A stretch of 64,000 nt of DNA, taken from positions 1 to 64,000 of the forward strand of contig JAUCZB010000011.1 in assembly GCA_030373325.1 (NCBI GenBank). Reading direction: 5' to 3'. The notes beneath the pieces were generated by a model that was given only the letters and a program-made list of their open reading frames with translations, did not search any database and was not told where the DNA came from. Shown piece after piece: positions 35,997 through 45,445 of the stretch (position 1 is the first letter of the stretch; each line of letters starts with the position of its first letter). This stretch comes from Cyanobium sp. CZS25K (lineage in GTDB: Bacteria > Cyanobacteriota > Cyanobacteriia > PCC-6307 > Cyanobiaceae). The position numbers and the translations under genes are program-made.

Positions 35997-37075
35997 GCTC
36001 AGCGGCGTTGACCCATCCAGCCAGAGTCCTCAGCACCACGGCACTGCTGCTGACGGCTCTCGTCGCACTGCTGGGCTGCGCCGCCGGTGGCGGGGCGCCC
36101 GGCAGCCCCACCATGGCCAGGATCCGCGAGCGGGGACGGCTGGTCTGCGCCGTCGATGGGGCGGTGCCGGGGTTCAGCACGGTGGGGCCGCAGGGAGCTT
36201 TCGTGGGCATCGATGCCGATTTCTGCCGGGCCGTGGCCGCCGCGGTTCTCGGGGATGCCCGCAAGGTGGAATTCCGACCGGTGACGGCAGGGGAACGCTT
36301 CGTGGCCCTGAGCAGCGGCGAGGTGGATCTGCTCTCGATCAGCTCCACCCACACCCTCGGCCGCGACGCCCCCGGCGGCAATGCGCTCAGCTTCGGCCCG
36401 GTCTTCTTCTATGACGGTCAGGGGGTGATGGTGCCGGCGGCCAGCGGCATCCGCAGCCTGCGGGATCTGGCCGGCAAGCCGATCTGCGTCGAGAGCGGCA
36501 CCAACACCGAGCTCAACCTGGCCGATCGCATGCGGGAACGGGGGGTCGCCTACCAGCCGCTGCGCTTCCAGTCCGGTGAGCAGGCCTATCCGGCCTATGA
36601 GCAGGGTCGCTGCGCCGCCATCACCAGCGACAGCTCCCTGCTGGCGGGCAAACGCAGCGGCTTCCGGAACCCTGCGGACCACGTGCTGCTCAGCGAGCTG
36701 CTCAGCAAGGAACCCAGCGCCAAGGTGACGATCCAGGCCGACCCGGCCTGGGCTGATGCGGTGCGCTGGATCACCTACACCCTGATCCAGGCCGAGGAAA
36801 GCGGTCTCACCCAGGCCAACGTGGAGGCCAGCCGTGCCGCCGCCCGGGCGGACGCCAGCCAGGCCGAACGGCGCCGCTTCCTGGGGGTGGAGGGGGACTT
36901 CGGCCGCCAGCTGGGCCTGCCCGCCGACTTCACGCTGCGGGTGGTGAAGGCGGTGGGCAATTACGGCGAGCTGTTCGAGCGCCACCTCGGCCAGTCCACT
37001 CCCCTGGGCCTCGATCGTGGCCTCAACCGGCTCTGGAACCGCGGCGGTCTGCACATCGCGCCGCCCTTCCGCTGA
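35993..37075 (+). CDS. Amino acid ABC transporter substrate-binding lipoprotein, diverged copy
   Basis: The 360-residue binding protein is of the AapJ/BztA family (type 3 solute-binding fold). The N-terminus is a lipoprotein-like signal (LLLTALVALLGC). The usual start of the domain (GRLVCAVDGAVPGFS) and the C-terminal block FLGVEGDFGRQLGLPADF are present. Where the family has the ligand-contacting RNTT motif, this copy reads LSISSTHTLGRDAPGG, so substrate choice probably changed. It lies directly upstream of a more orthodox copy and is clearly its duplicate. Confidence 0.9.
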   Translation: MSSAALTHPARVLSTTALLLTALVALLGCAAGGGAPGSPTMARIRERGRLVCAVDGAVPGFSTVGPQGAFVGIDADFCRAVAAAVLGDARKVEFRPVTAGERFVALSSGEVDLLSISSTHTLGRDAPGGNALSFGPVFFYDGQGVMVPAASGIRSLRDLAGKPICVESGTNTELNLADRMRERGVAYQPLRFQSGEQAYPAYEQGRCAAITSDSSLLAGKRSGFRNPADHVLLSELLSKEPSAKVTIQADPAWADAVRWITYTLIQAEESGLTQANVEASRAAARADASQAERRRFLGVEGDFGRQLGLPADFTLRVVKAVGNYGELFERHLGQSTPLGLDRGLNRLWNRGGLHIAPPFR

Positions 37076-37144
37076 GGAGGTTCCGGGAGGCCTACCTGCA
37101 CCGGCCCGCACCTGCAACAATGCGGCGACCTTAAGAAAGCCAGC

Positions 37145-38206
37145 ATGTACCGGAACCGGACCCGCTCCCTTGTGGCTTGTCTGCTTGCCACCGGTCTGCT
37201 CGCCGGTTGCGCGGGAGAAGATGGCGGCGTGCAGAGCCAGAAGCTGTCCACCATCACCGGGCGGGACAAGCTGATCTGCGGCGTGGAGGGCAAGCTGCCC
37301 GGCTTCAGCTTCGTGGCGCCCGATGGCAAGTATCTCGGCCTTGACGTGGACGTCTGCAAAGCCGTGGCCGCCGCCGTGCTCGGGGATCCCGAGAAGGTGG
37401 AGTACCGCGACCTGAACTCCAGCGAGCGTTTCGCCGCCCTGGCCAGCGGGGAAGTGGACCTGCTCTCGCGCAACACCACCATGACCCTGAGCCGTGATGC
37501 CCCCGGCGGCAACGGTCTGAGCTTCGCCCCCACCACCTTTTATGACGGCCAGGGGGTGCTGGTGCCCGTCGCCAGCGGCATCAAGGACCTCAAGGGCCTC
37601 GCCGGCAAGCCGATCTGCGTGGAGAGCGGCACCACCACCGAGCTCAACCTGGCCGACCGGATGCGGGAGCAGAACATCCCCTACACACCGCTGAAATTCC
37701 AGACCAGCGACCAGACCTTCGCCGCCTATCTCGGTGACCGCTGCGTGGCCGTGACCAGCGACCGCTCCCAGCTGGCCGGCAAACGCACCAGTTTCCCCGA
37801 TCCGGACGAGCACGTCCTGCTGCCGGTGGTGATGAGCAAGGAGCCCCTCACCCCAGCCACCACCAACGGCGATCCCGCCTGGGCCGATGCCGTGCGCTGG
37901 ATCGTCTACGGCCTGATGCAGGCGGAGGAGAGCGGCATCACTCAGGCGAACGTGGATGCCAAGCTGGCCGAGGCCAAGGCCAACACCAACCAGGCCGACC
38001 TGCGGCGCTTCCTGGGGGTGGAGGGTGATTTCGGCAAGCAGCTCGGCCTGCCGCCCGACTTCGTGGTCAAGGCGGTGAAGGCCGTGGGCAACTACGGCGA
38101 GATCTTTGATCGCAACGTGGGCCCCGCCTCCCCCCTCAAGCTCGACCGGGGCCTCAATCGCCAGTGGAAGGAGGGTGGCCTGATCTACTCCCCGCCCTTC
38201 CGTTGA
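37145..38206 (+). CDS. Amino acid ABC transporter substrate-binding lipoprotein (BztA/NatF-like)
   Basis: The 353-residue periplasmic binding protein is for acidic or neutral polar amino acids, going by family. The lipobox is LATGLLAGC. The conserved ligand motif LLSRNTTMTLSRDAPGG is intact, followed by GQGVLVPVASGIKDL and AGKPICVESGTTTELNL. The C-terminus FLGVEGDFGKQLGLPPDF matches its upstream paralogue. The stop and the ATG of the permease share one base (TGATG), so it belongs with the permease genes. This copy is the likely main receptor of the transporter. Confidence 0.93.
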   Translation: MYRNRTRSLVACLLATGLLAGCAGEDGGVQSQKLSTITGRDKLICGVEGKLPGFSFVAPDGKYLGLDVDVCKAVAAAVLGDPEKVEYRDLNSSERFAALASGEVDLLSRNTTMTLSRDAPGGNGLSFAPTTFYDGQGVLVPVASGIKDLKGLAGKPICVESGTTTELNLADRMREQNIPYTPLKFQTSDQTFAAYLGDRCVAVTSDRSQLAGKRTSFPDPDEHVLLPVVMSKEPLTPATTNGDPAWADAVRWIVYGLMQAEESGITQANVDAKLAEAKANTNQADLRRFLGVEGDFGKQLGLPPDFVVKAVKAVGNYGEIFDRNVGPASPLKLDRGLNRQWKEGGLIYSPPFR

Positions 38207-39228
38207 TGGCGCCGGTCCCGCCCGCTGAACCTGCCTCTGCTTCAGCAACGCCCCCCACCCCCCCCTGGTGGCGCGACCGCCGGGTGATCCCCTGGGTGGT
38301 GCAGGCCGTGGTGGGGCTGCTGGTGCTGCTGCTGATCGCCTTTCTGCTGGGCAATCTGGTGCGTAACCTCACCGCCGCCGGGCTGTTGCTGAGCTGGCGC
38401 TGGCTGCAGCAGCCGGCCGGGTTCGACATCTCGGAATCGGTGATTCCCTTCAACGCCCAGCTGCCCTACTGGCGCGCCCTGGCCGCCGGGCTGGTCAACA
38501 CGATCCGGGCGGTTTTGGTGTCCCTGGTGGGGGCCACTCTGCTGGGCACCCTGGTGGGGATGGCCTCCTTCAGCCACAACGGCCTGCTGCGGCGGCTGGC
38601 CCGGGTCTACGTGGAGGTGGTGCGCAACATCCCCCTGCTGCTGCAGCTGGTGTTCTGGTACTTCGTGGTGTTCCTCACCCTGCCCAACGGCGTGGCGGCG
38701 ATCCAGCTGCCCGGGGTGGTGCTCGCCAAGTCGGGGCTCTACATCGCCGGGCTGGGCGAGGGTCTGCGCTGGGTGGGCCCCACCCTGGTGAACGGGGTCT
38801 GGCAGTCTCCGCTGCGCCTGAGCGTCGAATTCGGCGCGCTGCTCACCGGCCTGATCGTCTATTCGGGAGCCTTCATCGCCGAAGTGGTGCGGGGCGGCAT
38901 CGCCGCGGTCCCCAAGGGGCAGTGGGAAGCGGCCTCCTCCCTGGGGCTCAGCTGGTTCGCCACCCTGCGCCGCATCGTGCTGCCCCAGTCCCTGCGGGTG
39001 ATCGTGCCGGGGCTGAACACCCAGTACATCTCCCTGGCCAAGAACTCCTCCCTGGCGGTGGCCGTGGGTTACACCGATCTGTATTCGGTGGCCGAGACCA
39101 CCCTCAACCAGACCGGCCGCGCGGTGGAAGTGATCCTGGTGCTGCTGGCGGCCTACCTCACCCTCGATCTGCTGATCTCGGCCCTGATGAACGGTCTGAA
39201 CCGTCTGGTTCAGATCCGGGAGCGCTGA
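38206..39228 (+). CDS. Amino acid ABC transporter permease (BztB/NatG-like)
   Basis: The 340-residue inner-membrane permease is of the His/Glu/Gln/Arg class. The family-specific loop is YVEVVRNIPLLLQLVFWYFVVF, and the coupling-helix EAA motif is EAASSLGLSWFATLRRIVLPQSLRVIVPGL. The long N-terminal half with WRWLQQPAGFDISES is typical of BztB/AapQ. The start ATG overlaps the binding-protein stop by one base. It pairs with the next gene as the two halves of the channel. Confidence 0.94.
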   Translation: MAPVPPAEPASASATPPTPPWWRDRRVIPWVVQAVVGLLVLLLIAFLLGNLVRNLTAAGLLLSWRWLQQPAGFDISESVIPFNAQLPYWRALAAGLVNTIRAVLVSLVGATLLGTLVGMASFSHNGLLRRLARVYVEVVRNIPLLLQLVFWYFVVFLTLPNGVAAIQLPGVVLAKSGLYIAGLGEGLRWVGPTLVNGVWQSPLRLSVEFGALLTGLIVYSGAFIAEVVRGGIAAVPKGQWEAASSLGLSWFATLRRIVLPQSLRVIVPGLNTQYISLAKNSSLAVAVGYTDLYSVAETTLNQTGRAVEVILVLLAAYLTLDLLISALMNGLNRLVQIRER

Positions 39229-39229
39229 G

Positions 39230-40441
39230 ATGAAACCCTTCCTGCGGCGGCTGCGCGCCGAACTGTTCGCCACCCCCGCCGATGCGCTGTTGAGCCTGGG
39301 CTTGATCGCCGTGCTCTCCCTGGCGGCCTTCGGATTCCTGCGCTGGGCCTTCACCCAGGCGCAGTGGGCCGTGATCCGGGTGAACAGCACCCTGTTCGCG
39401 GTGGGGCGCTACCCCGTCGAGGAGCAGTGGAGGCTCTGGCTCCTGCTCTGGCTGCTGTTCGCCGCCACGGGCCTGAGCTGGGGTGTGCTGCGCAGCCATC
39501 CGCGACGCGACCGCAGCGGTGCCCTCTGGCCCCGCAACGACCGGATCGCGGCGGTGCTGCTGGTGGTGCTGGGATTGTGGAGGCCCTGGGCCATGGGGCT
39601 CAGCCTCTCCATTCAGGCCCGCTGGTGGGGTCTGGTGGCCCTGCTGCTGCTGGTCCGCTGGCTGGCCGGCCGCTTCGGTCGCCGCTTCGGCCCCCTGGGG
39701 CTGCGGTTGGTGGCCCTGATGTGGCCGGTCCTCTATCTGGTGGGCATGGTGCTGATCAGCGGTGGACTGGGCCTGGTGGCCGTGTCCCCTTCGGAATGGG
39801 GCGGACTGATGCTCACCCTGCTGGCCTCGAGCTTCGCCATCCTGCTCTGCTTCCCGATCGGGGTGCTGCTGGCCCTGGGCCGCCGCAGCGACCTCCCCCT
39901 GCTGCGCTGGGGCTCGGTGCTCTACATCGAATTCATCCGCGGGGCACCGCTGATCACCCTGCTCTTCCTCGGCCAGAACATCCTCGGTTTCCTGCTTCCC
40001 GGCGGCCTGGCCCCGGATCGGGTCTGGCGGGCGGCCTGGGTGCTCACCTTCTTCGCCGCCGCCTACCTGGCCGAGGCGGTGCGCTCCGGGCTGGCGGCCG
40101 TGCCCCGGGGCCAGTTCGAGGCGGCCCGCTCCCTTGGGCTGTCCTACCCCCAGGCCCTGGGGAAGGTGGTGCTGCCCCAGGCGATGCGGGTGGCGCTGCC
40201 GGCGATGGTGGGGCAGTTCATCTCCCTGCTGCAGGACACCACCCTGCTGTCGCTGATCGGGTTGATGGAACTGCTCGGCACGGCCCGCACCGTGATGGCC
40301 AATCCGGCTTTCCTGGGCAAGAACGCCGAGGTCTATCTCACCCTGGCTGTTCTCTTCTGGTGCTGCTGCGCCGCCCTCGGCCTGGGCAGCCGGGCCCTCG
40401 AGCGCCGGCTCGATCCCCACGCGGTGCCCAGCGCCACCTGA
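39230..40441 (+). CDS. Amino acid ABC transporter permease (BztC/NatH-like)
   Basis: The second permease has 403 residues. The first 200 form an extra set of membrane helices typical of BztC/AapM. The conserved core follows: LYIEFIRGAPLITLLFLGQN and the EAA loop FEAARSLGLSYPQALGKVVLPQAMRVALPAM. It starts 1 bp after the preceding permease stop. Confidence 0.94.
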   Translation: MKPFLRRLRAELFATPADALLSLGLIAVLSLAAFGFLRWAFTQAQWAVIRVNSTLFAVGRYPVEEQWRLWLLLWLLFAATGLSWGVLRSHPRRDRSGALWPRNDRIAAVLLVVLGLWRPWAMGLSLSIQARWWGLVALLLLVRWLAGRFGRRFGPLGLRLVALMWPVLYLVGMVLISGGLGLVAVSPSEWGGLMLTLLASSFAILLCFPIGVLLALGRRSDLPLLRWGSVLYIEFIRGAPLITLLFLGQNILGFLLPGGLAPDRVWRAAWVLTFFAAAYLAEAVRSGLAAVPRGQFEAARSLGLSYPQALGKVVLPQAMRVALPAMVGQFISLLQDTTLLSLIGLMELLGTARTVMANPAFLGKNAEVYLTLAVLFWCCCAALGLGSRALERRLDPHAVPSAT

Positions 40442-40491
40442 ACAGCGTTGCCCTTTCCCACCTCCTTCGCTCCGTTTCCGTTTTCCGCCCC

Positions 40492-41241
40492 ATGAGCCAA
40501 GCCAGCAGCGAACTGATGATCGAGGCGCGGGCCGTCGAGAAGTGGTATCCCAACGGCTTCCATGCCCTGCGCGGTGCCGATCTCACCGTGCGGCGGGGCG
40601 AGGTGGTGGTGATCATGGGCCCCTCGGGCTCGGGCAAGAGCACCTTCATCCGCACCTTCAACGCCCTGGAGGATTTTCAGAAGGGCCGCATCAGCGTGGA
40701 TGGCATCGAACTCTCCAACGACCTTCGCAACATCGATGCGGTGCGCCGGGAGGTGGGCATGGTGTTCCAGCAGTTCAACCTGTTCCCCCACCTCTCGGTG
40801 CTCGAAAACCTCACCCTGGCGCCCGTGCTGGTGCGCCGGCGTCCGAAGGCCGAGGTGGAGCAGCAGGCTCTGGCCCTGCTGGAGCGGGTGGGCATCGCCG
40901 AGCAGGCCGACAAGTTTCCCGGCCAGCTCTCCGGAGGACAGCAGCAGCGGGTGGCGATCGCCCGGGCCCTGTGCATGGAGCCCCGCATCCTGCTGTTCGA
41001 TGAACCCACCAGCGCCCTCGATCCGGAGATGGTGCGGGAGGTGCTGGAGGTGATGCAGAACCTCGCCGACGACGACATCACCATGGTGGTGGTGACCCAT
41101 GAAGTGAAGTTCGCCCGCCATGTGGCCCACCGGGTGGTGCTGATGGCCGACGGGGTGGTGGTGGAGGAGGCCGAACCGGAGGTGTTCTTCACCAATCCCA
41201 GCCACCAGCGCACGCGGCGGTTTCTGGATCAGATCCTCTGA
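40492..41241 (+). CDS. Amino acid ABC transporter ATP-binding protein (BztD/BgtA-like)
   Basis: The 249-residue ATPase powers the preceding permease pair. It has Walker A GPSGSGKSTFIR, Q-loop VFQQFNLFPHLSV, signature LSGGQQQRVAIARAL, Walker B ILLFDEPTSALDPE and the H-loop VVVTHEVKFAR. I chose ATG 40492 (MSQASSELMIEARAVEKWYP); the track's extension to 39364 is a shadow of the permease gene. It completes a five-gene transporter that carries two binding proteins. Confidence 0.95.
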   Translation: MSQASSELMIEARAVEKWYPNGFHALRGADLTVRRGEVVVIMGPSGSGKSTFIRTFNALEDFQKGRISVDGIELSNDLRNIDAVRREVGMVFQQFNLFPHLSVLENLTLAPVLVRRRPKAEVEQQALALLERVGIAEQADKFPGQLSGGQQQRVAIARALCMEPRILLFDEPTSALDPEMVREVLEVMQNLADDDITMVVVTHEVKFARHVAHRVVLMADGVVVEEAEPEVFFTNPSHQRTRRFLDQIL

Positions 41242-41247
41242 GCCGCC

Positions 41248-42813
41248 CTACACCCGCGTCGCCCAGTCGGCCGCATTGAGCTGCGGAAACAACCCGTCCT
41301 CCCGCTGCACCCCCGCCAGCCACTCCGGGGGCAGGTCGGTGCCGTGCTCCAGGGCATCGATCAGGCGCCAGAAACGGTCGAGGTGGCGGTGGATCCGCTC
41401 GCGGGCCAGGCCGGTGGTGGTGCCGGCCCGCAGGATGAAACTCCAGTCGGAGCTCTGGGCCAGCAGCAGTTCACGCCCGGCCTGGGTGAGCAGGGCGCGC
41501 TGGGCGGTGCTGCCCACACCCCGGTTCACCCGTTGCACCATGGCGCGTGAGGCGCGTTGCCACTCGGCCACCACCCAGGCGTTGGTGTCGTTCAGCCAGT
41601 AGTCGTGATAGCCCCCCTGGCCCCAGCTGGAGGGCGCCGGCCGGCAGACCTGAAGCGTCCGGCCCTGGCTCAGCACCTCGCGCAGGTGGGTGAAGCGCAC
41701 CTCCATGGCTGGGCCCTGGCGGAACAGCTCCGCCAGGAACAGGGGGCCCTCGAACCACCAGTGGCCGAACAGTTCGGCATCGAAGGGGGCCACCAGCAGC
41801 GGCGGCGGCTCGATCGTCGCCGCCAGGTGGGACATCTGGGCGGAGCGGCCCCGCAGGAACGCCTCGGCGTGGTCCCTCACCTTCTCGGCTGCCCGCTCCG
41901 GGTCGTAGGGCCGCTTCAGCTCAAGGGGACAACCCTGGGCACTGACCCGGTGCAGCTTGAGCCCGAGGGGACGGCGGTCATGGATGCCCTGGGCGCTGAG
42001 GGACGCTTCGGGCAGGTCCCAGCCCAGATCGCGGTGGAATTCCCGGTAGGCGCCGTCACCGGGATACCCCTGGCTGGCACTCCACACCGGCAGGGTGGAT
42101 TCGCTGTCGCGGGCGAAGAAGGCCACCCCCGCGGTGGAACAGATCGGGGCGTACACCCCGTAGCGGGGCCGCGGCAGGGCATGCAGCAGGCCGTGGCCGT
42201 CGAGCAGGGAGTAGCGCAGGCCGCACTGCGCCAGTAGCTGATCGAGGTCCTCGTAGTAGGCACACTCTGGCAGCCAGATCCCCAAAGGGCGCACACCGAG
42301 CAGCCGCTGGTGCTCCCGCACGGCGGTGAGCAGCTGGGCCCGCACCGCCTCCGGGGACTCCCGCAGCAGGGGCAGGTAGCCATGGGTGGCCCCACAGGTG
42401 ATCAGATCCAGGACCCCCTGCTCCTGCAGGCGGCGGAACCGGGGCAGCAGCGCCCCTTGCATCCCCCGCCACTGGCCCTCGATGGCCGTGAGGGTCTGCT
42501 GCAGCTGGAGGGCCGGCCGCTGCAGATCGGGATCCACCGCGTCGAGCAAGGTCCGGCGCAGGGCCAGCCAGGCGGGGAAGCGGCCGTTCAGGGCCCTGTC
42601 GCTCAGCAGCGACAGCAGGGTGGGGGAGAGGCCGAGGGTGAGCTTCGGCCGTTGCTCCGGATCGGCGGCCGCCCGCTCCAGCACGGCCAGCAGCGGCAGA
42701 TAGCATTCCTGCAGGGCCTGGAAGTACCAGTCCTCCTCCAGGGAGCCCGGTTCTCCCGATCGCACGTAGGGGAGGTGGGCATGCAACACCAGGGCCAGAT
42801 CGCCTGCGGCCAT
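41248..42813 (-). CDS. GH57-family 1,4-alpha-glucan branching enzyme
   Basis: The 521-residue glycoside hydrolase family 57 protein has a C-terminal DUF1957 helical region, the layout of GH57 glycogen-branching enzymes. The nucleophile glutamate is in GIWLPECAYY (Glu183) and the acid/base aspartate in VAPFDAELFGHWWFEG (Asp345). The N-terminal barrel strand LALVLHAHLPYVR and the active-site WFEGP are intact. It would add alpha-1,6 branches to the glycogen made by GlgA. It converges with the amino-acid transporter and is divergent from leuA. Confidence 0.9.
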   Translation of the reverse strand: MAAGDLALVLHAHLPYVRSGEPGSLEEDWYFQALQECYLPLLAVLERAAADPEQRPKLTLGLSPTLLSLLSDRALNGRFPAWLALRRTLLDAVDPDLQRPALQLQQTLTAIEGQWRGMQGALLPRFRRLQEQGVLDLITCGATHGYLPLLRESPEAVRAQLLTAVREHQRLLGVRPLGIWLPECAYYEDLDQLLAQCGLRYSLLDGHGLLHALPRPRYGVYAPICSTAGVAFFARDSESTLPVWSASQGYPGDGAYREFHRDLGWDLPEASLSAQGIHDRRPLGLKLHRVSAQGCPLELKRPYDPERAAEKVRDHAEAFLRGRSAQMSHLAATIEPPPLLVAPFDAELFGHWWFEGPLFLAELFRQGPAMEVRFTHLREVLSQGRTLQVCRPAPSSWGQGGYHDYWLNDTNAWVVAEWQRASRAMVQRVNRGVGSTAQRALLTQAGRELLLAQSSDWSFILRAGTTTGLARERIHRHLDRFWRLIDALEHGTDLPPEWLAGVQREDGLFPQLNAADWATRV

Positions 42814-42830
42814 GGGGGAACCTCTGTGGC

Positions 42831-42896
42831 GCCACTCTACGTTCCGCTCCCAGACGTTCCGCTCCCGGGGCCGGGACTTCCGGCCCCTAGAGTGGC
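42831..42896. promoter_or_regulatory. Nested inverted repeats in the leuA leader
   Basis: An outer perfect 9-bp dyad (gccactcta at 42831 and tagagtggc at 42888) encloses a second perfect 8-bp hairpin (ggggccgg / ccggcccc, 42867-42887, 5-base loop). It also encloses a direct repeat of acgttccgctccc. The structure lies in the 112-bp gap between the divergent GH57 and leuA genes. It could be an operator or an RNA structure in a leader. Confidence 0.55.
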
Positions 42897-42925
42897 CCTA
42901 ACTCATAGTTGTTCCGCCTAACCCC

Positions 42926-44551
42926 ATGGCCCGCGATCCCGGCCGGGTATTGATCTTCGATACCACCCTCCGCGACGGGGAGCAGTCCCCCGGCGCCAGC
43001 CTCAACCTGGAGGAGAAGCTCGCGATCGCCCAGCAGCTGGCCCGCCTGGGGGTCGACATCATCGAGGCCGGTTTCCCCTTCGCCAGCAGCGGCGATTTCC
43101 ATGCCGTCCAGCGCATCGCCGCCACGGTGGGCACCCCCGATGGCCCGGTGATCTGCGGCCTGGCCCGGGCGGCGGCCGGCGACATCAAGGCCTGCGCCGA
43201 CGCCGTGGCCCCCGCCGCCCACCGGCGCATCCACACCTTCATCGCCACCAGCGACATCCATCTGGAGCACAAGCTGCGCAAGACCCGCGCCGAGGTGCTC
43301 GCCATCACCGCGGAGATGGTGGCCTACGCCCGCTCCCTTGTCGACGACGTGGAGTTCTCCTGCGAGGACGCCGGCCGCAGCGACCCCGACTTCATGCATC
43401 AGGTGATCGAAGCGGCGATCACGGCCGGGGCCACCACCATCAACATTCCCGACACGGTGGGGTACACCACACCGTCCGAATTCGGTGCGATCATCGCCGG
43501 CATCAACCGCTCGGTGCCCAACATCGATCAGGCGGTGATTTCGGTGCATGGGCACAACGATCTCGGTCTGGCGGTGGCCAACTTCCTCGAGGCTGTCAAG
43601 AACGGCGCCCGCCAGCTGGAGTGCACCATCAACGGCATCGGTGAACGGGCCGGCAACGCCTCCCTCGAGGAGCTGGTGATGGCGCTGCACGTGCGCCGCA
43701 GCTACTTCAACCCCTTCCTGGGCCGGCCCCCCGAGCAGCGCGATCCCCTCACCAACGTGCGCACCGAGGAGATCACCAAGACCTCCCGCCTGGTCTCCAA
43801 CCTCACCGGCATGGCCGTGCAGCCCAACAAGGCGATCGTGGGCGCGAATGCCTTCGCCCACGAATCCGGCATCCACCAGGACGGCGTGCTCAAGAACCGG
43901 CTCACCTACGAGATCATCGACGCCCGCACGGTCGGTCTGGCCGACAACCGCCTCTCCCTCGGCAAGCTCTCGGGACGCAGCGCCTTCCGCGCCCGGCTGG
44001 AGGAGCTCGGCTACACACTGGAGCGCCACGACCTCGACGACGCCTTCGCCCGCTTCAAGGAACTGGCCGACCGCAAGCGGGAAATCACCGACCGGGATCT
44101 CGAAGCGATCGTCAGCGAGCAGGTGCAGCAGCAGGACGGCCCCCGCTACGTGTTGCAGTCGGTGCAGGTGAGCTGCGGCACCAACCTCCAGCCCACCGCC
44201 ACCGTCACCCTGCGGGACGGGGACGGCATCGACCTGACCGAGGCGGCGATCGGCACGGGCCCGGTGGATGCGGTCTGCCAGGCTCTCAACCACCTGGCCC
44301 AGGTGCCGAACGAGCTGGTGGAGTTCAGCATCAAATCCGTCACCGAAGGCATCGACGCCATGGGCGAGGTCACCATCCGCCTGCGTCATCAGGGGGTGCT
44401 GTACTCGGGCCACGCCGCCGATACCGACATCGTCGTGGCGGCGGCCCAGGCCTTCGTCAACGCCCTCAACCGGCTGGTGTCCGGCAGCCAGCGCGCCCCG
44501 CTCCATCCCCAGAAGACACCCCTTCCGGTGGCGGAACGGCCGCGTCTGTGA
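42926..44551 (+). CDS. leuA: 2-isopropylmalate synthase
   Basis: LeuA condenses acetyl-CoA with 2-oxoisovalerate, the first committed step of leucine synthesis. It has 541 residues. The HMGL-like TIM barrel starts with [17 protein letters not shown] (metal Asp and catalytic residues) and has [17 protein letters not shown] with the metal histidines. [15 protein letters not shown] is the subdomain hallmark. The C-terminal regulatory domain for leucine feedback begins near residue 395 and is complete, so the enzyme is probably leucine-sensitive. It overlaps the following permease gene by GTGA. Confidence 0.96.
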   Translation: MARDPGRVLIFDTTLRDGEQSPGASLNLEEKLAIAQQLARLGVDIIEAGFPFASSGDFHAVQRIAATVGTPDGPVICGLARAAAGDIKACADAVAPAAHRRIHTFIATSDIHLEHKLRKTRAEVLAITAEMVAYARSLVDDVEFSCEDAGRSDPDFMHQVIEAAITAGATTINIPDTVGYTTPSEFGAIIAGINRSVPNIDQAVISVHGHNDLGLAVANFLEAVKNGARQLECTINGIGERAGNASLEELVMALHVRRSYFNPFLGRPPEQRDPLTNVRTEEITKTSRLVSNLTGMAVQPNKAIVGANAFAHESGIHQDGVLKNRLTYEIIDARTVGLADNRLSLGKLSGRSAFRARLEELGYTLERHDLDDAFARFKELADRKREITDRDLEAIVSEQVQQQDGPRYVLQSVQVSCGTNLQPTATVTLRDGDGIDLTEAAIGTGPVDAVCQALNHLAQVPNELVEFSIKSVTEGIDAMGEVTIRLRHQGVLYSGHAADTDIVVAAAQAFVNALNRLVSGSQRAPLHPQKTPLPVAERPRL

Positions 44552-45384
44552 ACACCCCGGGCCGCTCCTCCCTGGCCAGGGGCCTGCAGCTGGCCGCGCT
44601 GCTGCTGGTGGCCGTGCTGTTGCTGCTGCCGCTGCTGTGGCTGGTCAGCACTTCCCTCAAGGGACCGGCGGAGAACATCTTCACCAGTCCCCCCGCCCTG
44701 CTGCCGGCCCAGCCGAGCCTGGAGGCCTACGGGCGCCTGTTCGCCGCCAATCCCATGGGCACCTACCTGCTCAACAGCACGATCGTCAGCGCCCTGGCGG
44801 TGGTCGCCAACCTGCTGTTCTGCTCCCTGGCGGCCTACCCCCTGGCCCGGATGAGCTTCCGCGGCCGCGGCCTGGTGCTGGCCCTGGTGGTGGCCACGAT
44901 CCTGATCCCCTTCCAGGTGGTGATGATTCCTCTCTATCTGCTGATGGTGCAGATCGGCCTGCGCAACAGCCTCTGGGCCCTGATCGTTCCCCAGGCCGCT
45001 ACCGCCTTCGGCATCTTTCTGCTGCGGCAGAGCTTCCTGGCGGTGCCGGTGGAGCTGGAGGAGGCGGCCCGGATCGATGGCTGCACCCGTATCGGCGAAT
45101 GGTGGAACGTGATGCTGCCGGCGGCGCGGGCCGACCTGATCACCCTGGCGATGTTCGTGTTCATCGGCACCTGGAGTGACTTCCTCTGGCCCCTGATCAT
45201 TCTCGATGATCCGAGCCTCTACACCCTGCCCCTGGGTCTGCAGCAGCTGGCCAGCAGTTTCTCCCTCGACTGGCGCCTGGTGGCGGCCGGCTCGGTGGTC
45301 TCGATCCTGCCGGTGCTGCTGCTGTTCGTGCTGCTGCAGCGCTACATCCTCCCCAGCGCCAGCGGCGATGCCGTGAAGGGCTGA
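44548..45384 (+). CDS. Carbohydrate ABC transporter permease (MalG/GgtD-like), orphan
   Basis: The 278-residue permease is of the sugar-uptake (CUT1) class with about six membrane helices. The EAA coupling loop is [29 protein letters not shown], and [12 protein letters not shown] near the N-terminus is typical of the MalG side of the pair. No partner permease, binding protein or ATPase gene is nearby, so it must work with subunits encoded elsewhere. In other cyanobacteria GgtD transports glucosylglycerol or sucrose. The GTG start overlaps the leuA stop by 4 bp. Confidence 0.9.
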   Translation: MNTPGRSSLARGLQLAALLLVAVLLLLPLLWLVSTSLKGPAENIFTSPPALLPAQPSLEAYGRLFAANPMGTYLLNSTIVSALAVVANLLFCSLAAYPLARMSFRGRGLVLALVVATILIPFQVVMIPLYLLMVQIGLRNSLWALIVPQAATAFGIFLLRQSFLAVPVELEEAARIDGCTRIGEWWNVMLPAARADLITLAMFVFIGTWSDFLWPLIILDDPSLYTLPLGLQQLASSFSLDWRLVAAGSVVSILPVLLLFVLLQRYILPSASGDAVKG

Positions 45385-45445
45385 AGCGGGGAGCTCCCAC
45401 CCGTCAGGGCGCTGCAGATGGCCTTGGGGTTTCCCCCGTCCAGCC

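Noticed and set aside
42867-42887. Rho-independent terminator for the GH57 or leuA side
   Set aside because: The hairpin is strong but no T-run follows on either strand, and it lies between divergent starts, not at gene ends.
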